A DNA stretch of 64,000 bases from Branchiostoma floridae (lineage: Eukaryota > Chordata > Leptocardii > Amphioxiformes > Branchiostomatidae). Within the stretch, counting starts at the first letter, position 1. Each line of letters begins with the position of its first letter. Of this stretch, positions 31,901-44,953 are shown piece by piece. A program made the position numbers and the translations under genes. The notes beneath the pieces were generated by a model. That model saw nothing but the letters and a program-made list of their open reading frames with translations, was not told the DNA's origin and searched no databases. The stretch covers positions 14,766,265-14,830,264 of the forward strand of contig NC_049985.1 of assembly GCF_000003815.2 (NCBI RefSeq), written 5' to 3'.

Positions 31901-34900
31901 CGGTGCTTCTACAAAATATTTAGACTGTAACACTGAGTCCCACATGTTTTATAGAATAGAATTTGACGCAGAACAGCGTTTTTTGCTGGGTATTTTTCTT
32001 GAAACATGTCCGTGGGAAAATCAGCGAGGCGGCGACGTAGGGATATCAGACCGTCAACAAAAGTCGCACGGCGGCTAACGGCGCAGCGAAGATACTAGCG
32101 CTATAAATAAGCGCTTCAACTAAGGATGGCAACCCGTACAATATTTTTGTATACTGTTGAGCTAAGTAAAGTTTGTTGTTTATGAGGTTTTAGTTGTCTT
32201 TGAAGCTTTGACCCGAAATATTTTAAAGTCAAACTGCTGAAGAGAAGTAAGTGACTGCTACGATTATCGTAGATATGGCCCTAAAAAAACTGATAAAAGA
32301 AGCCTTCTCAATAGTCTAAAATGCAAGAGCTTCCGGGGGGGCTTCGCCCACCTGGGTCTCCCCCCACAGTGGCCCTGCCCCTGGACCCCGCCAGGGACAT
32401 TCGGCGGCCCCCGGACCCCTGTCCGACGCTTTGAAAAAATCCTGGTGAGAAGTCTGTACGGCCTGAGTCTTCAAGTTAACGTATTGTGTGGTCCCGCTTA
32501 TGAATATTAATTAGCCTTCGCTTTCCTCTTCGCTGATTGGCTGAACCATTAATTGAATTAACTCTTCCTGCCGGCTAGACGCAGGTGCAGATGTCGGGTC
32601 TGTGGGGTGAACGTCCGAAAGGTCATGGCATGGAGAACGAAAGAAAACAAATTTCCCCTAAAAAAAGTGCTATAATTAAGCCTTTTACAGTACTTTATGC
32701 CAAAAATTTTACTTGGATCATTTTACCAACTATCTTATGCCTATCTATACCAAATGTTACTCATACCAGGGTACAGGGGTGCAAAATATACCGTTATAAG
32801 ACCGTCAACAACAGTCGCACGGAGCTAACAGCGCAGGGAAAATACCATCGCTAGCGTTTCAACTTCGGATAACAAGTTATAAGTACTGTTGAACTCAGTA
32901 ACGTTAAAGTTTGTTTTTAGTTGCCTTTGACGGTTTGACCTGAAATAGTGTTACGCTAAACTCCTGAAGAGAAGTTAAGTGACTGCTGCGATTATCATAG
33001 ATATGCCCCTAAGAACTGATACAATATAAAGCCTTCTGAATAGTCTAAAATGCGAGAGCCTTAGGCGGGCTTCGCTCCCCCAGGCGGGAACACTGCTATA
33101 TACGGGATCATGAGGCCCCGCTTATGAATATTAATTAGCCTTTGGCCTCCTCTTCGCTGATTGGCTAGGTCTTTGATTCAATTAACTCTCCGGCTGACGC
33201 GCACAGGTGTGGCTCTGTGCGGGGTCACGGAAGGTCACGTCAGGAGGCCAAAAGAAAACAAATTTCCCCTCAGAAAAGTGCCAAAATTAATCATTTTAAA
33301 GTTGTTTATGTCGAAAATTTTACTTCAATCTTGTTACCAAGTATCTAATGCCTATCTATACCAAATTTCAGGTCATTTGATTGTAATACCAGGGTACAGG
33401 AGCCAAAAGTGTCCTTTTTTGGTCAAAAATTGGCAAAAAAATCGCAAAAATAAGCATTTTGTTGCACTGTACACCAAAAGTGTTATTGAATTTATATGAA
33501 GGGATTATCAAGGCACATCTCTGTCAAATTTCAGCTCATTTGGTTGTAATACCAGGGTACAGGGGCCAAAAGTGTCCTTTTTTGGTCAAAAATTGGTCAA
33601 AAAATCGCAAAAATAAGCATTTTGTTGTACTGTACACCAAAAGTGTTATTGAATTTATATGAAGGGATTATCAAGGCACATCTCTGTCAAATTTCAGCTC
33701 ATTTGGTTGTAATACCAGGGTACAGGGGCCAAAAGTGTCCTTTTTTGGTCAAAAATTGGTCAAAAAATCGCAAAAATAAGCATTTTGTTGTACTGTACAC
33801 CAAAAGTGTTATTGAATTTATATGAAGGGATTATCAAGGCACATCTCTGTCAAATTTCAGCTCATTTGGTTGTAATACCAGGGTACAGGGGCCAAAAGTG
33901 TCCTTTTTTGGTCAAAAATTGGTCAAAAAATCGCAAAAATAAGCATTTTGTTGTACTGTACACCAAAAGTGTTATCGAATTTATATGGGGGCATTATTAA
34001 GGCACATCTCTGTCAAATTTCAGCTCATTTGGTTGTAATACCAGGGTACAGGGGCCAAAATATACAGTTTTGGTCTAAAATTGACCAAAAAATCTCAATA
34101 AAATCATTTTAGAGGCAGATATGAAAAAACTGAGAAAAAAAACATCAAGGTATTGGCCCATTCTACCCCTGTGCCAAATTTCAGGTCATTCGGTCCAGGA
34201 ACGGCGGAGATGAATCACTTTGAAGATTTGACAGGAGAAAGAAGAAAGAAAGAAAGAAACATTACGAATACAATATATTTCACCATACTATGTATGGCTG
34301 AAATATAATGAAAACAAATCAACAGATGTTAGAACACGCACAGTTTGATTAAGTCCTCTTCTAAAAAAAATTCAGAACTGCATGCATACTACCGAAAAAT
34401 GACAAGGTGGAACTTAACCCTGTTCAGACCTAGGGAGGGGCTTTTAAGGCCTGTGCCAACTTTCATCTCGCATAACGCCAGAATGGCTTACGCTAGAGCT
34501 ATACCAAATTTGGTAAGGTTTCCAAAAATTTCATGTCCAACTATGTTGGAAAAAATTCCCACGTTTTCGTTTTTCCATGGCACGGTATGAATACGGTTAA
34601 CACCTACCCGTGTTCGTGCAGTAGCCCAGAAACGACACGACATTTGGGTGAGTCCCGATGAGTTTCAGGACCGCCAACTCTTTGAAAAAAGCACCAGAAG
34701 CATCCTTTGTAATCCCTGAATAATCAATATATCAGCAAATCATTGAACTACCTCATCTGTGTCAAATATAAGTTTCACAAATATTCCACATATTCCTCAA
34801 TTTTGCTTCAAATCGAGCCCGTCATATATCAAAGCTGTGAAAATTCTGCATGATATATTCAAATCATTATGCTATTGCTAGTTTGGGATGCCATTAGTTT

Positions 34901-37900
34901 TAATTATTGGGTTGTGTCTCAAGAATGACAATGGTTAGAATCATGTTCGAAACGCCCTGGCTTACCTTTCACTGTCTTCACGACCAATGTAGTCATACCG
35001 GGAAGCCCTGCAATCTTCCAGGCTTCAGCCTTGTAGACCTCTCCGAACTCGCCTTCTCCAAGTTGATTTTTGATTTCCAGCCGATCTCGTGGAAACTCCG
35101 ATGGTGTCTTCACATCTTCATACGCCATATCTGCTGAGGACTGTATAAAGGGAAAGGTTTTGTTTTCATAACACACACTTTTATATTGTTTGTTTAAATC
35201 CAAGGAGGACAAAAGTACTAAGGATCCACCATGATGTACAAATATACGAACAAAATTTGATTTCTTCTTAAAAAATAAATAAAATACCTCGTCCTTACTG
35301 CGTGCTGTCAACCCCTGATACGTGTGATCAGACTGCACAAACATATAAATACAAAGCATTCTAACGCGTTTTTGTACCAAAAGGAATTAGTCAGAATAAG
35401 GAGTCCATCTTTTTTCACATACACCTGTGACTAGTTAAATCCGTTGTAACGATACGTGGAATTAATATATAATCTTTAAAATAATTCATTAATCTTAGTA
35501 GGGATGATGTTTCTACTTTTCTCCTTCTTCCTCTCCTTTTTTCTCATTCCTCTCACGTTTCCTTTCTCTGTATATATAATAGCTGTTTCCATGGTAGCGA
35601 AAATGCAACACTTATCATGTGATATGTTTCTTACTGTCCGTTTGTGGGCTATCCGTAGACTCTGGTAACCGTCGTCTGACTTGCCATGCTGGAAGTGGAA
35701 GGAAGCACAATTGACGTTTCTTACATATTCGAATATCTGATAGAATCATATTGCAAGCAAAACTTACTTGTAGAAAATAACTGAAAATGTTACTGTCGTT
35801 CGAAGGGTGTTTAAAGTATCTTAAAGTCAATTCTATATATATATATTTACTAACGTAATATCAATATCAGTATGTAACGTTATATGGTTGCGTTACATTT
35901 ATGATCTTGCCTGTAATTTCTTACCATGTGGTCCAGTTGCAAGTTGTTGGAATCATTTTCGACAGCTTTTCCTGAAATAACAAGTATTTGTTTTTGGAAA
36001 GGGGAAACGTTTTGATAATAAGTCATGTCTTGTGAAGAATTTTGTATACGTGTATAATAAGAAAGCAGTGAAATGACACGGTTAAGCGTACCGTTAGCTG
36101 ACCTCCTTCTCTTATTAGTGAACACGCGCACGCCAGCACCAATGATAGCCAAAAGCCCAACTACGGATCCGGATACTGCAGGTATGATGATGTTTGTGTT
36201 GCTGTTTCCACCTGCTGTAAGGAAACAAGGGTGGTGATAAAAAGTCAATGTCCTAAACCATACAATTGTCTCAAACATCCATGCCTTAGATGCAATTTTA
36301 ATTGTTATATTTGTACTTACCAGAAGATTTTTTTATGTTGTAGCAACACCGTGGAGACAGACAGATTACCAAGACTTCCTGTTCCAACTTATTCCTTGAG
36401 AGTGTTATATGTGATTGCATGATTCTTACATAGTGGCAACTTTTCATATTCCAGACAATCAAAAAAGGTGTTTGACCAATATCAACCTTAACTTCAGTTA
36501 CAATTTAGCGTGTATTAGAATATACTTCTTACCCTTGGTACATTTCTCAAATGTGTATGCAGGTTTATTTGTCATGACAAATAAACTTGTGTAAAGCATG
36601 TAGAAATATAACCAACCACAGTACCTTAAAGTTATTGAGACGACTTTTCCTACCTTTTATGGTCTCAGATGGCCCATGTAGTTATTCTGTTACATATGAT
36701 ATATTCAGTACTGATATCTTCCTATTGACCTAATGCAGCTGCTAAATCTCCTTATTGTACCAATGATATTCATTAAAGATTTATTTCTGGAGTGTTATAT
36801 CACTTGACACTGGAAGGTTATTTGCATAATTTGACAAATTATATTTTTACAGTAGTTCTATAGACAATATGAATAGTGGTAGCCCCCATCCAGCAGCATT
36901 AGGGTGGTATGATATTTTATTCAATCCGTCCAACCTGAACTAAAACCTAAATCTCTTGAAATACCTAAGCCAAATTGTACAGCAGAATTTACTATTCAAA
37001 ATGTCCTTGTCAATCCCATTCATAGATGGCAAGCTGCTGGCAACTTTAAAAAGTTCAGAAAGCTGTTGCAGTCAGAGTGAACACCCAGCAAACATCCCCC
37101 AAAATCAATGAGCAGTTGCTTAGAGGGGGAAACAATTTCATCATATTTTTGCAGTGACAAAATGCAACAAACGATACCAAATTTAAAACAGAACAAAGCC
37201 TCTACCGTACTATAGATTAAGCAGGCCCAAAAATCAAGCGAATATGACTAGCCCCAAACTACAAATTACCTGCATACAATACGAAAATGGCATCCCCAAA
37301 GAAACAACAAGAAACACAGGAAAAATCATACACGTACCTTTGTCTTACACTCAAGCTCTATACATTTCTCCTCCACTTTAGAAAGTTGTACCTTCTGCTG
37401 ATTGCCAAACAGGGTAAAGGAACTTGTACCAGAACTTTAAACTCAGTACTACACAGCTCTCAAAACACCACAAACTCGGACTAAGAAGCAAACTCAAACT
37501 GTACCTAACAAATACAGCAACAGATACTAGCTAGACTAGGTATGTCATCTGGCAGGTCAGACACTGTTGATACAAAGTAACCTGATACATTGAAGGTGAC
37601 ACACTGGCCGCTGCAGCACAACAGATTATGGTTCTACTTGTAAACCCAACCAAGCAGATATTGGGGGGATGCCCCAACCACACCAAAACAGGGTCAACCT
37701 ATACAGTATCAAGTTCAAGCACTAGGAGGCCCACAATCAAACCTCACCACCAGGACACCACCAACAACTCACGTACCAAATAGCAACACAATGGCACCTT
37801 GCGTTCCGGAGATACAGCACACGCCCCGTGCCCGCACAAAAGGTAACCTAAAATGTCAAGTTCAAGCACCAAGGGCGCCAAAATCAAAATTGAGAATTAT

Positions 37901-40900
37901 TCAGCCACCGCCGACACATGTGCCAAATATCATCGCACCGGCACCAACCGTTCAGAAGATATAACTCCGGAAATACCCCTCCCGGACACAAAATTCGACC
38001 TGCCGCGTCAAGTTCAAACGCGACAAGGCCCAAAGTCAATCCTAGGCAACAGGCAACAACTTCCCACCCATGCACCAAAAATCGTCGCAATGGTGCGTAT
38101 CGTTCCGGACACACAGCGCCAAAAGTGCCCCCAAAACACCAAAAATGCCACCTTCAATGTCAAGTTCAAGCGCCAGGGAGCCCAAAATCAAACCTGAGTG
38201 TCAGGCCACCACCCCCAACCCACGTACCAAAAATCGTCGTGCTCGCACTATCCGTTCTCGAGATACAGCGCCCTAAATCCCCAGCTTCCAAATTTTCCCA
38301 CGCCCGTGAAAACTATACCTGCATACATGCAGGTAATCAGGGATCCGGCAGACATAGTCCAGGAAAAGTCTTGTACTGGTGGGTTGGCCGCCGTTACTGA
38401 ACATTCCATTGGACATCATATCCAGCTGTAATACTCACTCCTTCTGGTGGGAAAGCCCATAGATGTGGAGCTATGGCAGGATATTTGTAGGAATTCGTGT
38501 TTGTTATAAAGTTCTAGTAGCTTGAAAATTTGTCTTTCCTTGAACTTGTAGTGTAGTGATGCGCCTATATAGGAATAGCATTAAACAAAGCTTACAGCTA
38601 AGTGTACAAAGGTTACGTGCAGCATGCCATTCAGTGTAATAAAGCCAGCTGTTGCACAGAGAACAGGACTATTAATTAAGTCAAATAAAAAGTTGGCTAT
38701 AATAACTGTACAAGATACATAAACAGAATGATCAATGCACCTTCTGAAATCCTGTCTGTCTTTACTTTGAATTGTCTAAGGCAGTTAATTTTCAAGTAAC
38801 AGCGCCTGTCATTGATGCTGCATGATATGTGGGTTTGCAGTCTGCCCATTTGTGCATGACAGGAAAATACTGTGATAGTCAGCTATATATATCTTGCTGG
38901 ATACATTGATGTTCGCCTGCAATATAGCAGTGTTGCGGCAGGAACTAAGGCCTAAGGTAAGGTAAGCCCCAGAATAAAAAGCAACAATAACAACACCGCG
39001 TTCTCTAAGTTTCTACATTTACCAAATAATGCAGAGATAAACAAAAAAGTACTTACAGTTGACAACCAGCTTTATTAAATCGCTGTCCGTGTCCCCTACG
39101 TCATTACTGGCCGTACATTTATACTGCCCTGCATGTACACGCTGTACGTTATGTATGGTCAGTGTTCCTCCGTTGTTAGTCGTGGTTCCAAAGTTTACGT
39201 CCCGTTCAGCCTGTCCCTGGGCTGTGAACTTCCATGTGTATGACGGGTCGGGAACTGCGCTGGTAGAATTGCACGTCAGGGTCACAATTGTTGTGTCTAA
39301 TACCGGGCTGGCGCTGATGGTCAGGTGAGGTTTGGACGGGGCATCTGGGGGAAAGTTTACATAAACAACATTTAACAATGTTCCCTTGTAAAGTGTTTAT
39401 TATGATCACAAAAAAATACATCAAATAATTTGGTGATACAGGAAGAAACAAGATGTGTTTTTTTTATAAGTTTGTTATGTGAATATGCAGAGACTTACAT
39501 TGCACAATGACAACAGTTGACGCTGTTCCAGTCCCAGTGCTGTTATCATGAAGTGTGTTTTGCGCTGTGCACACGTAGGTACTAGCGTTTCCCTTTTGGA
39601 TGTTTGAAATTGATAGCGTAGCGTTGTTGGACACAACTGTTGGGCTGTCCTGTTTCTTCCACTCCACACTGCTGACAGCAGGGTTAGCAGCGGCAACACA
39701 CTGGACAGTTAAGTCATCGTTCTCCTTTACTGTCACGTTTTCTGGAGCTGACACATCTGGGGCATCTGAGACGGAACAAAATATAACTTTAAAATTGAGT
39801 AAAGGAGAAATACCAAACGTTCATCTCATGCCATTTGTACAATCATTTAAAGATTCAATCCAAACCAAAGTTTATTTCAAAACTTTTTATCATTATGAGA
39901 ATAAACTTACGTTGTACGTCTAGTGTTGTAGAAGCCGTGTCAGCTCTTCCAATATTGTTGCTGACATCACAAGTATACACCACGTCATGTTGGTTCCTCT
40001 GCACATTACTGATGGTCAGCACCCCATCACTCTGACTAAACTGGTCTTCATGAGCAGAGTTGATGGTACGGTTTCCCTCCTTCCAGATGTAGGTGAAGTT
40101 ATTTGGATTGCCCTCGGCAGGGCAAGAGAAATTTGCTGTCTGACCGACGATGACTGTTGTGGTCACCGGAGGCGTGGGGGTGATCTGTGCTGGGTCTAGG
40201 TTAGATAGAACGTTTCAAATGGTATGAGCAACGTAAATATTATCAAGATACTCAATGGACAATTATGGTATCAGGAATAAAAAGCTACGCTTTCTTATAA
40301 TATGAGCATTCTGAAGTGTTGGGGCGACATAATATGTATACAACGTTTTTTTAGACAGTTGGGTGTATGGAATTTAAATAAAAATGACACGAATTAATCA
40401 TTTGCTTTTGTAGACAGCAATGATATCTAATAATATTTGAACATAAAATAAGTAGTGACAGTAGGCAAATGTGTAGAAATATAACTCACATGTGACATTA
40501 AGCGTAGTCTCAACTTCAAGATCCATCTGCAGCACACTCTGACTGACGACACATTTATAGGAGACGCCGGTGTCGTTTTTAGTCGGTGTGAAGGTGTACT
40601 GCCGTGATGACGTCACACTCCCGTCAGTCTCCTCCACATCAGTCTGATCCTCAGCCTCCCCAGTCCTGTTCTCATCTCCTCTGTACCAGCCGATGGTAGC
40701 AGCAGGGTACCCTCCAGCCGTGGTACAGGTCAGGGTCAGGGGATACTCGGTACTGGGGGTGCCGGAGAGGGAGATGGTCGGGGGGCCGGTGCGGCCTAGA
40801 GGGAAAACTCCCACGTTTAACGAAAGAGAAATTTGGAGAGACCTACAGGCTGCATAACCTAACAAGAAGAGCTCGCCAAGATATCCATGCTTTCCTATGA

Positions 40901-43055
40901 GATGCATTTTATTAATCCCATCAATCAATCAATTAGTCTGTCTCCAAACATGTCAATAAAAGGTACAAGGCTATTAAAACGATGATAACCAAAATACATA
41001 CCTAAGCTACAAATGGCAAACAAGCTTGTGATTTATTCATCACAGGTGTGTAATTAGCTTTTGATTAATGATACCTGGTAGAAACTATTCTTCAGCGTTT
41101 GCAATATATCGCTACTTCATAAAGTGTCATTGGGGTGGGATCCTATCATCAATGCTGGTACTGGACTGATGAGCACAACTTAACTTTGAGAATTTAACCT
41201 TGGACATGATTTTTGACCGAAATAGTTATTATTTATCTTTATTTTGATTCATACTTCTTTCTTACCGAAGACAGTGAGGACAGCAGAATCTGGTCCCACC
41301 ACTAAAGGTCCGGACACAGTAACAGTACAATAGAACTCCCCGTTATCACTCAGGCTGGTGTTCTGGATCCGAAGACTTGCCCGGCCTACAATGTCTATGT
41401 CTCTGTCTCTGTATTCGTTATAACGACCGTTGTTAATGGGTCCAGCTCCATGTCTATGTACAGTTGTACTTGCATCAGGGACCACATGACCATCTTTAGT
41501 CCAGGTTACTGCTGCTCCTTGGTCAGGATTGATGGTACAGTTGATAATGGCCTGCTGACCCACAAGAACGCCTTGTGGTGCCATTACTGTGACTGTTACA
41601 TCTGCCAGGGTAACTGAAAAAATAATATTCGTAAGATAGAAAAAATCTATCTAAATGTTTTACTAGTCGTAGTCTTTCGATGATTCAGTACCTTTCTATG
41701 TTACTTTTTTTATTTCTTGAAATTTTTTTACCCTTGAGAACAAACGAAGGACCCACTGATTAAGTTTTAAGATACTTCAATATTTAAGGTACCACAATCA
41801 ATAGGTTCTGAAGTTTCATTGACCACAGACAGACACAAACAGACACACCCGTCTTGGAATAGCTCACTCCAACTAACGGAATGTTCAGCTACATATGATA
41901 ATGTAACCTGACCCTTTTTCTAGCCAAGGGGAAACAGGCAACAGAACCCTAAACAGAAGCAAACCAGTGGCCTGAGAAGTAAACCAAACAGATGTAGGTG
42001 GGGGGCATTGTGACCAAACTGGCCCTGCAGCTCCAGGGCATGCCACAAGGGGGCTCAAACTAATATTACTTCCGACTTACATTGAAAGGTATGCGGCCCC
42101 AAAAAACACAACATGTCCATACCCAAACACACTAAAATTAACAGGCCTGCGGAAGTGTCAAGTTCAAAGGGGTCTAAAATCAAACCTGTGTCAGGCAACC
42201 GCCCCAAACCTCCCCCAACCTATGTACTAGATATTATCGCAATCACCCCTTTGATCTGGAGATATAGCACCAGAAATGCCCCTTCAGCACACAAAAGGCT
42301 ACCCGCAGCGTCAACTTCAAACACAAGGGGGCCTAAAATCAACCCTGAGCATCAGGCAACCACCCCAACCAGTGTACCAAATATAATCCGTTCACACGTT
42401 TCGTTCAGACATAGCGCCGGAAACGCCCCTTCCACACACTCCCATTCTATATAAAAGTATACCTGCATTCCATGCATGTAACAAATGACTGGTGAAACCA
42501 TAATCAACACAATGTCACACACCACGGAAAAAAACACAACTGACACAAACTATAACTACGCTACAGAGTATGTTACCTGCGTTCACTTCTTTTATGTTCA
42601 AGTATTAGGGAGTTTCCTATCAAGTCGGTTTTAACTAACAAAATCACACGAATGACTATGACTACGTCATAATTACGTAATATTAAGGCATAAGGATACC
42701 AAGATTACAGGAGTAATTACAAAATACACCTGCAAATTTGGCGATCATATAATAATTTATGGCAGGGGATGTCCAATTGATTATTAAAAAACAAACACCC
42801 TACCAACATGAGCCTAATGCAAAATGCAAGTCCAAGTCACCGTCTTAATCTATTTTTCAAAGCTATCACTTGGAATATTTCTGAGGCTGTAACACTTTGG
42901 GAAACATATTGAGTCGTACAAAGCAAAGTACGACTTGCGTACACAAGACAAAATGCCTTACCTGGGTAGATCGACAGAAGCGAGAGTAATAGCCACACTA
43001 TGGGCAGCCCTCGTCTCCTTCTATCCATACATGCGATATAACGTGCGATATTCAT
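28934..43055 (-). CDS. Receptor tyrosine kinase with five Ig domains, orphan FGFR/RET-like kinase
   Basis: Seventeen exons join in phase to 920 residues: 42962-43055, 41266-41601, 40490-40795, 39911-40195, 39499-39765, 39057-39344, 36092-36214, 35925-35971, 35635-35688, 34966-35140, 34608-34715, 30463-30644, 30228-30341, 29983-30094, 29719-29815, 29325-29424 and 28934-29008. Signal peptide about 1-31; five Ig domains, one per phase-1 exon (32-525); membrane helix about 534-557, then NKRRR. Kinase: LGEGEFGEV (627-635), Lys655 in VVK, Glu671, HRDLATRN (758-765), DFG (778-780), one activation-loop Tyr788 and WMAPESL. A short insert follows helix D. Tail tyrosines are 898 (YIDL), 909 and 920. The phase-1 Ig exons are linked by YAP-type joints. 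It probably binds an extracellular ligand at the cell surface; ligand unknown. Class III-like Ig number but FGFR/RET-like kinase, so I leave it unnamed. Confidence 0.92.
30763..30960 (-). repeat. Fragment of the GAGTCCATTC tandem-core repeat family
   Basis: Begins ACTAGAAAGGCCGACATTTG and contains GCAAATACAGCATATTTCAG. This is the complement of the end sequence at 48660-48720 and 54793-54850, and TTGGACTGTTCC-type core words follow. It lies in the receptor kinase intron between 34608 and 30644. Confidence 0.6.
32035..34310. mobile_element. Tandemly duplicated element with a 163-bp core array
   Basis: A head region of about 750 bp (32035-32790) is repeated at about 32797-33360; both contain ACCGTCAACAA, AGTGACTGCT and GAATATTAATTAGCC. 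The second copy continues into a core array with anchors CAAATTTCAG at 33362, 33525, 33688, 33851 and 34014, a 163-bp period. A (GAAA)n stretch at about 34230-34258 and a hairpin of ATATTTCACCATAC with GTATGGCTGAAATAT close the element. A reverse-oriented relative is at 53297-53850. The layout resembles Helitron-related HINE/pearl elements of other invertebrates. It lies in a receptor kinase intron. Confidence 0.7.
33362..34180. repeat. 163-bp tandem array, about five units
   Basis: The units at 33525, 33688 and 33851 are almost identical over 163 bp. Short open frames start at 33459, 33622 and 33785 only because 163 is not a multiple of three. The last unit (34014) is diverged. Confidence 0.95.
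37700..38340. repeat. 151-bp tandem-core element in a receptor kinase intron
   Basis: Four units start with GTCAAGTTCAAG-type words at about 37705, 37856, 38006 and 38158, about 151 bp apart. Each contains ACGTACCAAAAATCGTCG-like and GGAGATACAGCGCC-like words. It ends with the hairpin TACCTGCATACATGCAGGTA. A second copy of the family lies at 42045-42482. Confidence 0.75.
42045..42482. repeat. Second copy of the 151-bp core family
   Basis: Units start at about 42158 (GTCAAGTTCAAAGG) and 42310 (GTCAACTTCAAACA), 152 bp apart. It ends TATACCTGCATTCCATGCAT like the first copy. It lies in the receptor kinase intron after the signal-peptide exon. Confidence 0.7.
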
Positions 43056-43583
43056 GGCGTTTTCGCAAAGACTTTAAAGATATGACACTCTGAACTGAGT
43101 ACGCTCAGAACGACAAAGCATGCACTGTGTTAACTTCCGGGTAGGTCATTCGTGTTCTCAGATTCGGTATAGTAACCAGGCTAATGGCAAATACAGAAAA
43201 AAGCATAACTATTGGGAATGAAGTTACTTTTCTTGGCAATAACAGAAGAGAGAAGGAGGAAAACAGCCAACGACGTATCTAATAACGCTATCTTAAAGTT
43301 ATCAAAAAAAATTATAGCTAAGCCGCACACTAGGTACATGTGACTTGTTACATATTTTTCTAAAACCTAAATCATCTGAAACTTCTATTAATCCCGATGT
43401 TTATTCTTATTTTGATTGCATGAAAGTTTCTGAAATTACACTCATCTCACTTGGCTGCAAATCGGACTTCTTCTTTATAACGTGGCGAAGCAGTTACGTA
43501 TTTTATGTCCTGATCTTTACAGTTACCGTACTAATCAATAGAAATCTTGATACTTTATTGGTATTATTATTATTTAAAGTTTA

Positions 43584-43761
43584 TACAGTAGAAGCCGCTT
43601 AATTGCACGGCCTATTTGCCAGTGAATTTCGTGCAATTATCCGGCTGGTGCAATGATGCGAAGTTATCTAACTGGACCGCACCGGTTTGGGATTTGGGGA
43701 TTCCGTGCAGTTAACAGAAGTGTGCTTTAATCCGTTGTGCAATTAACTGGCTTCTACTGTA
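43584..43761. mobile_element. Pogo/Tigger-like short inverted-repeat element
   Basis: Ends are TACAGTAGAAGCC (43584-43596) and its complement GGCTTCTACTGTA (43749-43761). Inner TTAATTGCAC and GTGCAATTAA also pair. CAGT ends with a TA target fit the pogo branch of Tc1/mariner. Confidence 0.7.
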
Positions 43762-44879
43762 CTGTAAAAATCAACCATTTAACCCATGAATTCTCAAAAT
43801 GTTTTTCTTTAGAATTTACAAGATGGAATGCATTTATTTTTCTCCAGGTTGTATACCCTAGGTATGGGATAAATACTTGAAAGGAGTAAACATGACCAAA
43901 GGATTATGTCCGTTCTAGCAGTATGAAGTTTCACAGATGTCCTGTTGTTGTTGTTTTGTATGTAATGATTAATTGTTTATTTCAACAGGTGAATAAGGTT
44001 AGTTCTTTTGATGAAGATAAAAAGACTTAGGACTGAAATTCGGGATGATTTCTCCTGCTAAAAATAAGGGGTGTTTGCCTCATTATGCGTAATTTGTATC
44101 TTATGTATAATACGTGGCTCATGAGTAAATTTCGGTAGAGAAGAACGAATCGCCCCCATTTAAGAGATACGTGCGACGCTAACCTAATGTCATTGATAAG
44201 GTGAGAATAAAGTGGTTGGTTGAAAGCCAATGATGAGCTCATGAGGATAAGGTGATTGGTCGATGGTCACTGATGAGGATAATCTGGTTCGTTGTTCACC
44301 GACGTCATTTCTCTGTTATCCTGGCAACCGACAGCTTGTGCTGTCCAATTTATTGGTTACGTTTGAGTCGGCGAAATACGTCTTTCAGTCATTACGATGT
44401 TTCCAAATGACGTGAACACGTCCTTGCCGGGTACATGAATAATCCAAACTATGGCGATCTACAAGGACAACCACCACGACGCTTATAGATAGTTCATATC
44501 TACAATACATATGGATTAGTTATTTACATGTTCTCGATACAAGTAGTTGAATTTTCCTTCATACGTACTCGCATTACTGACATAATTTAAAATGGTAAAT
44601 CATTCCGATGTAGTGTTGCTATCGATGGAGATTGCGTAATGCGATTCTTCTTTACTTGATTATGCAAGAGACGGGGTGTTAGGGACATACGTTAGGGACA
44701 TAATTGCAAGCATTGGCCCATTAGAAGACAATTGCACCGACACCATGCGTCCTTTATCATTCTCGGTCTATGCTGCCTACATACCAAATACCATGTAAAT
44801 TTGTCGTTCCTTTGTTCAGTTATCCTCTTTAGAAGTTTCCGACAAAAACTCATATGCGGTTCCAGAGCAACCTGCTGAC

Positions 44880-44953
44880 GTTATGGTGGCCGTCCAGTGC
44901 GGTCCTATTGTTAATCAAGGATAACCCACGTACTATTTATTATACAACCTGTC
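44880..44953 (-). pseudogene. Fragment duplicated from the Ig/FN3 gene, cut by an assembly gap
   Basis: GGTCCTATTGTTAATCAAGG and the following bases up to ACAACCTGTC match 47636-47692, the boundary of the Cys-rich exon and the intron next to it. The gap begins exactly where the membrane-segment exon should follow. It is therefore a piece of a second, downstream gene copy, or a relic of one. Confidence 0.55.

Noticed and set aside
33459-34000. Three nearly identical small open frames in a row
   Set aside because: They are produced by the 163-bp tandem repeat. The frame shifts from unit to unit and lies inside a receptor intron.
33362-34180. Regular direct repeats as a CRISPR array
   Set aside because: Whole 163-bp units are repeated without unique spacers, and the genome is eukaryotic.
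37853-38431. Overlapping Pro/Lys-rich open frames
   Set aside because: They derive from the 151-bp core repeat family within a receptor intron.
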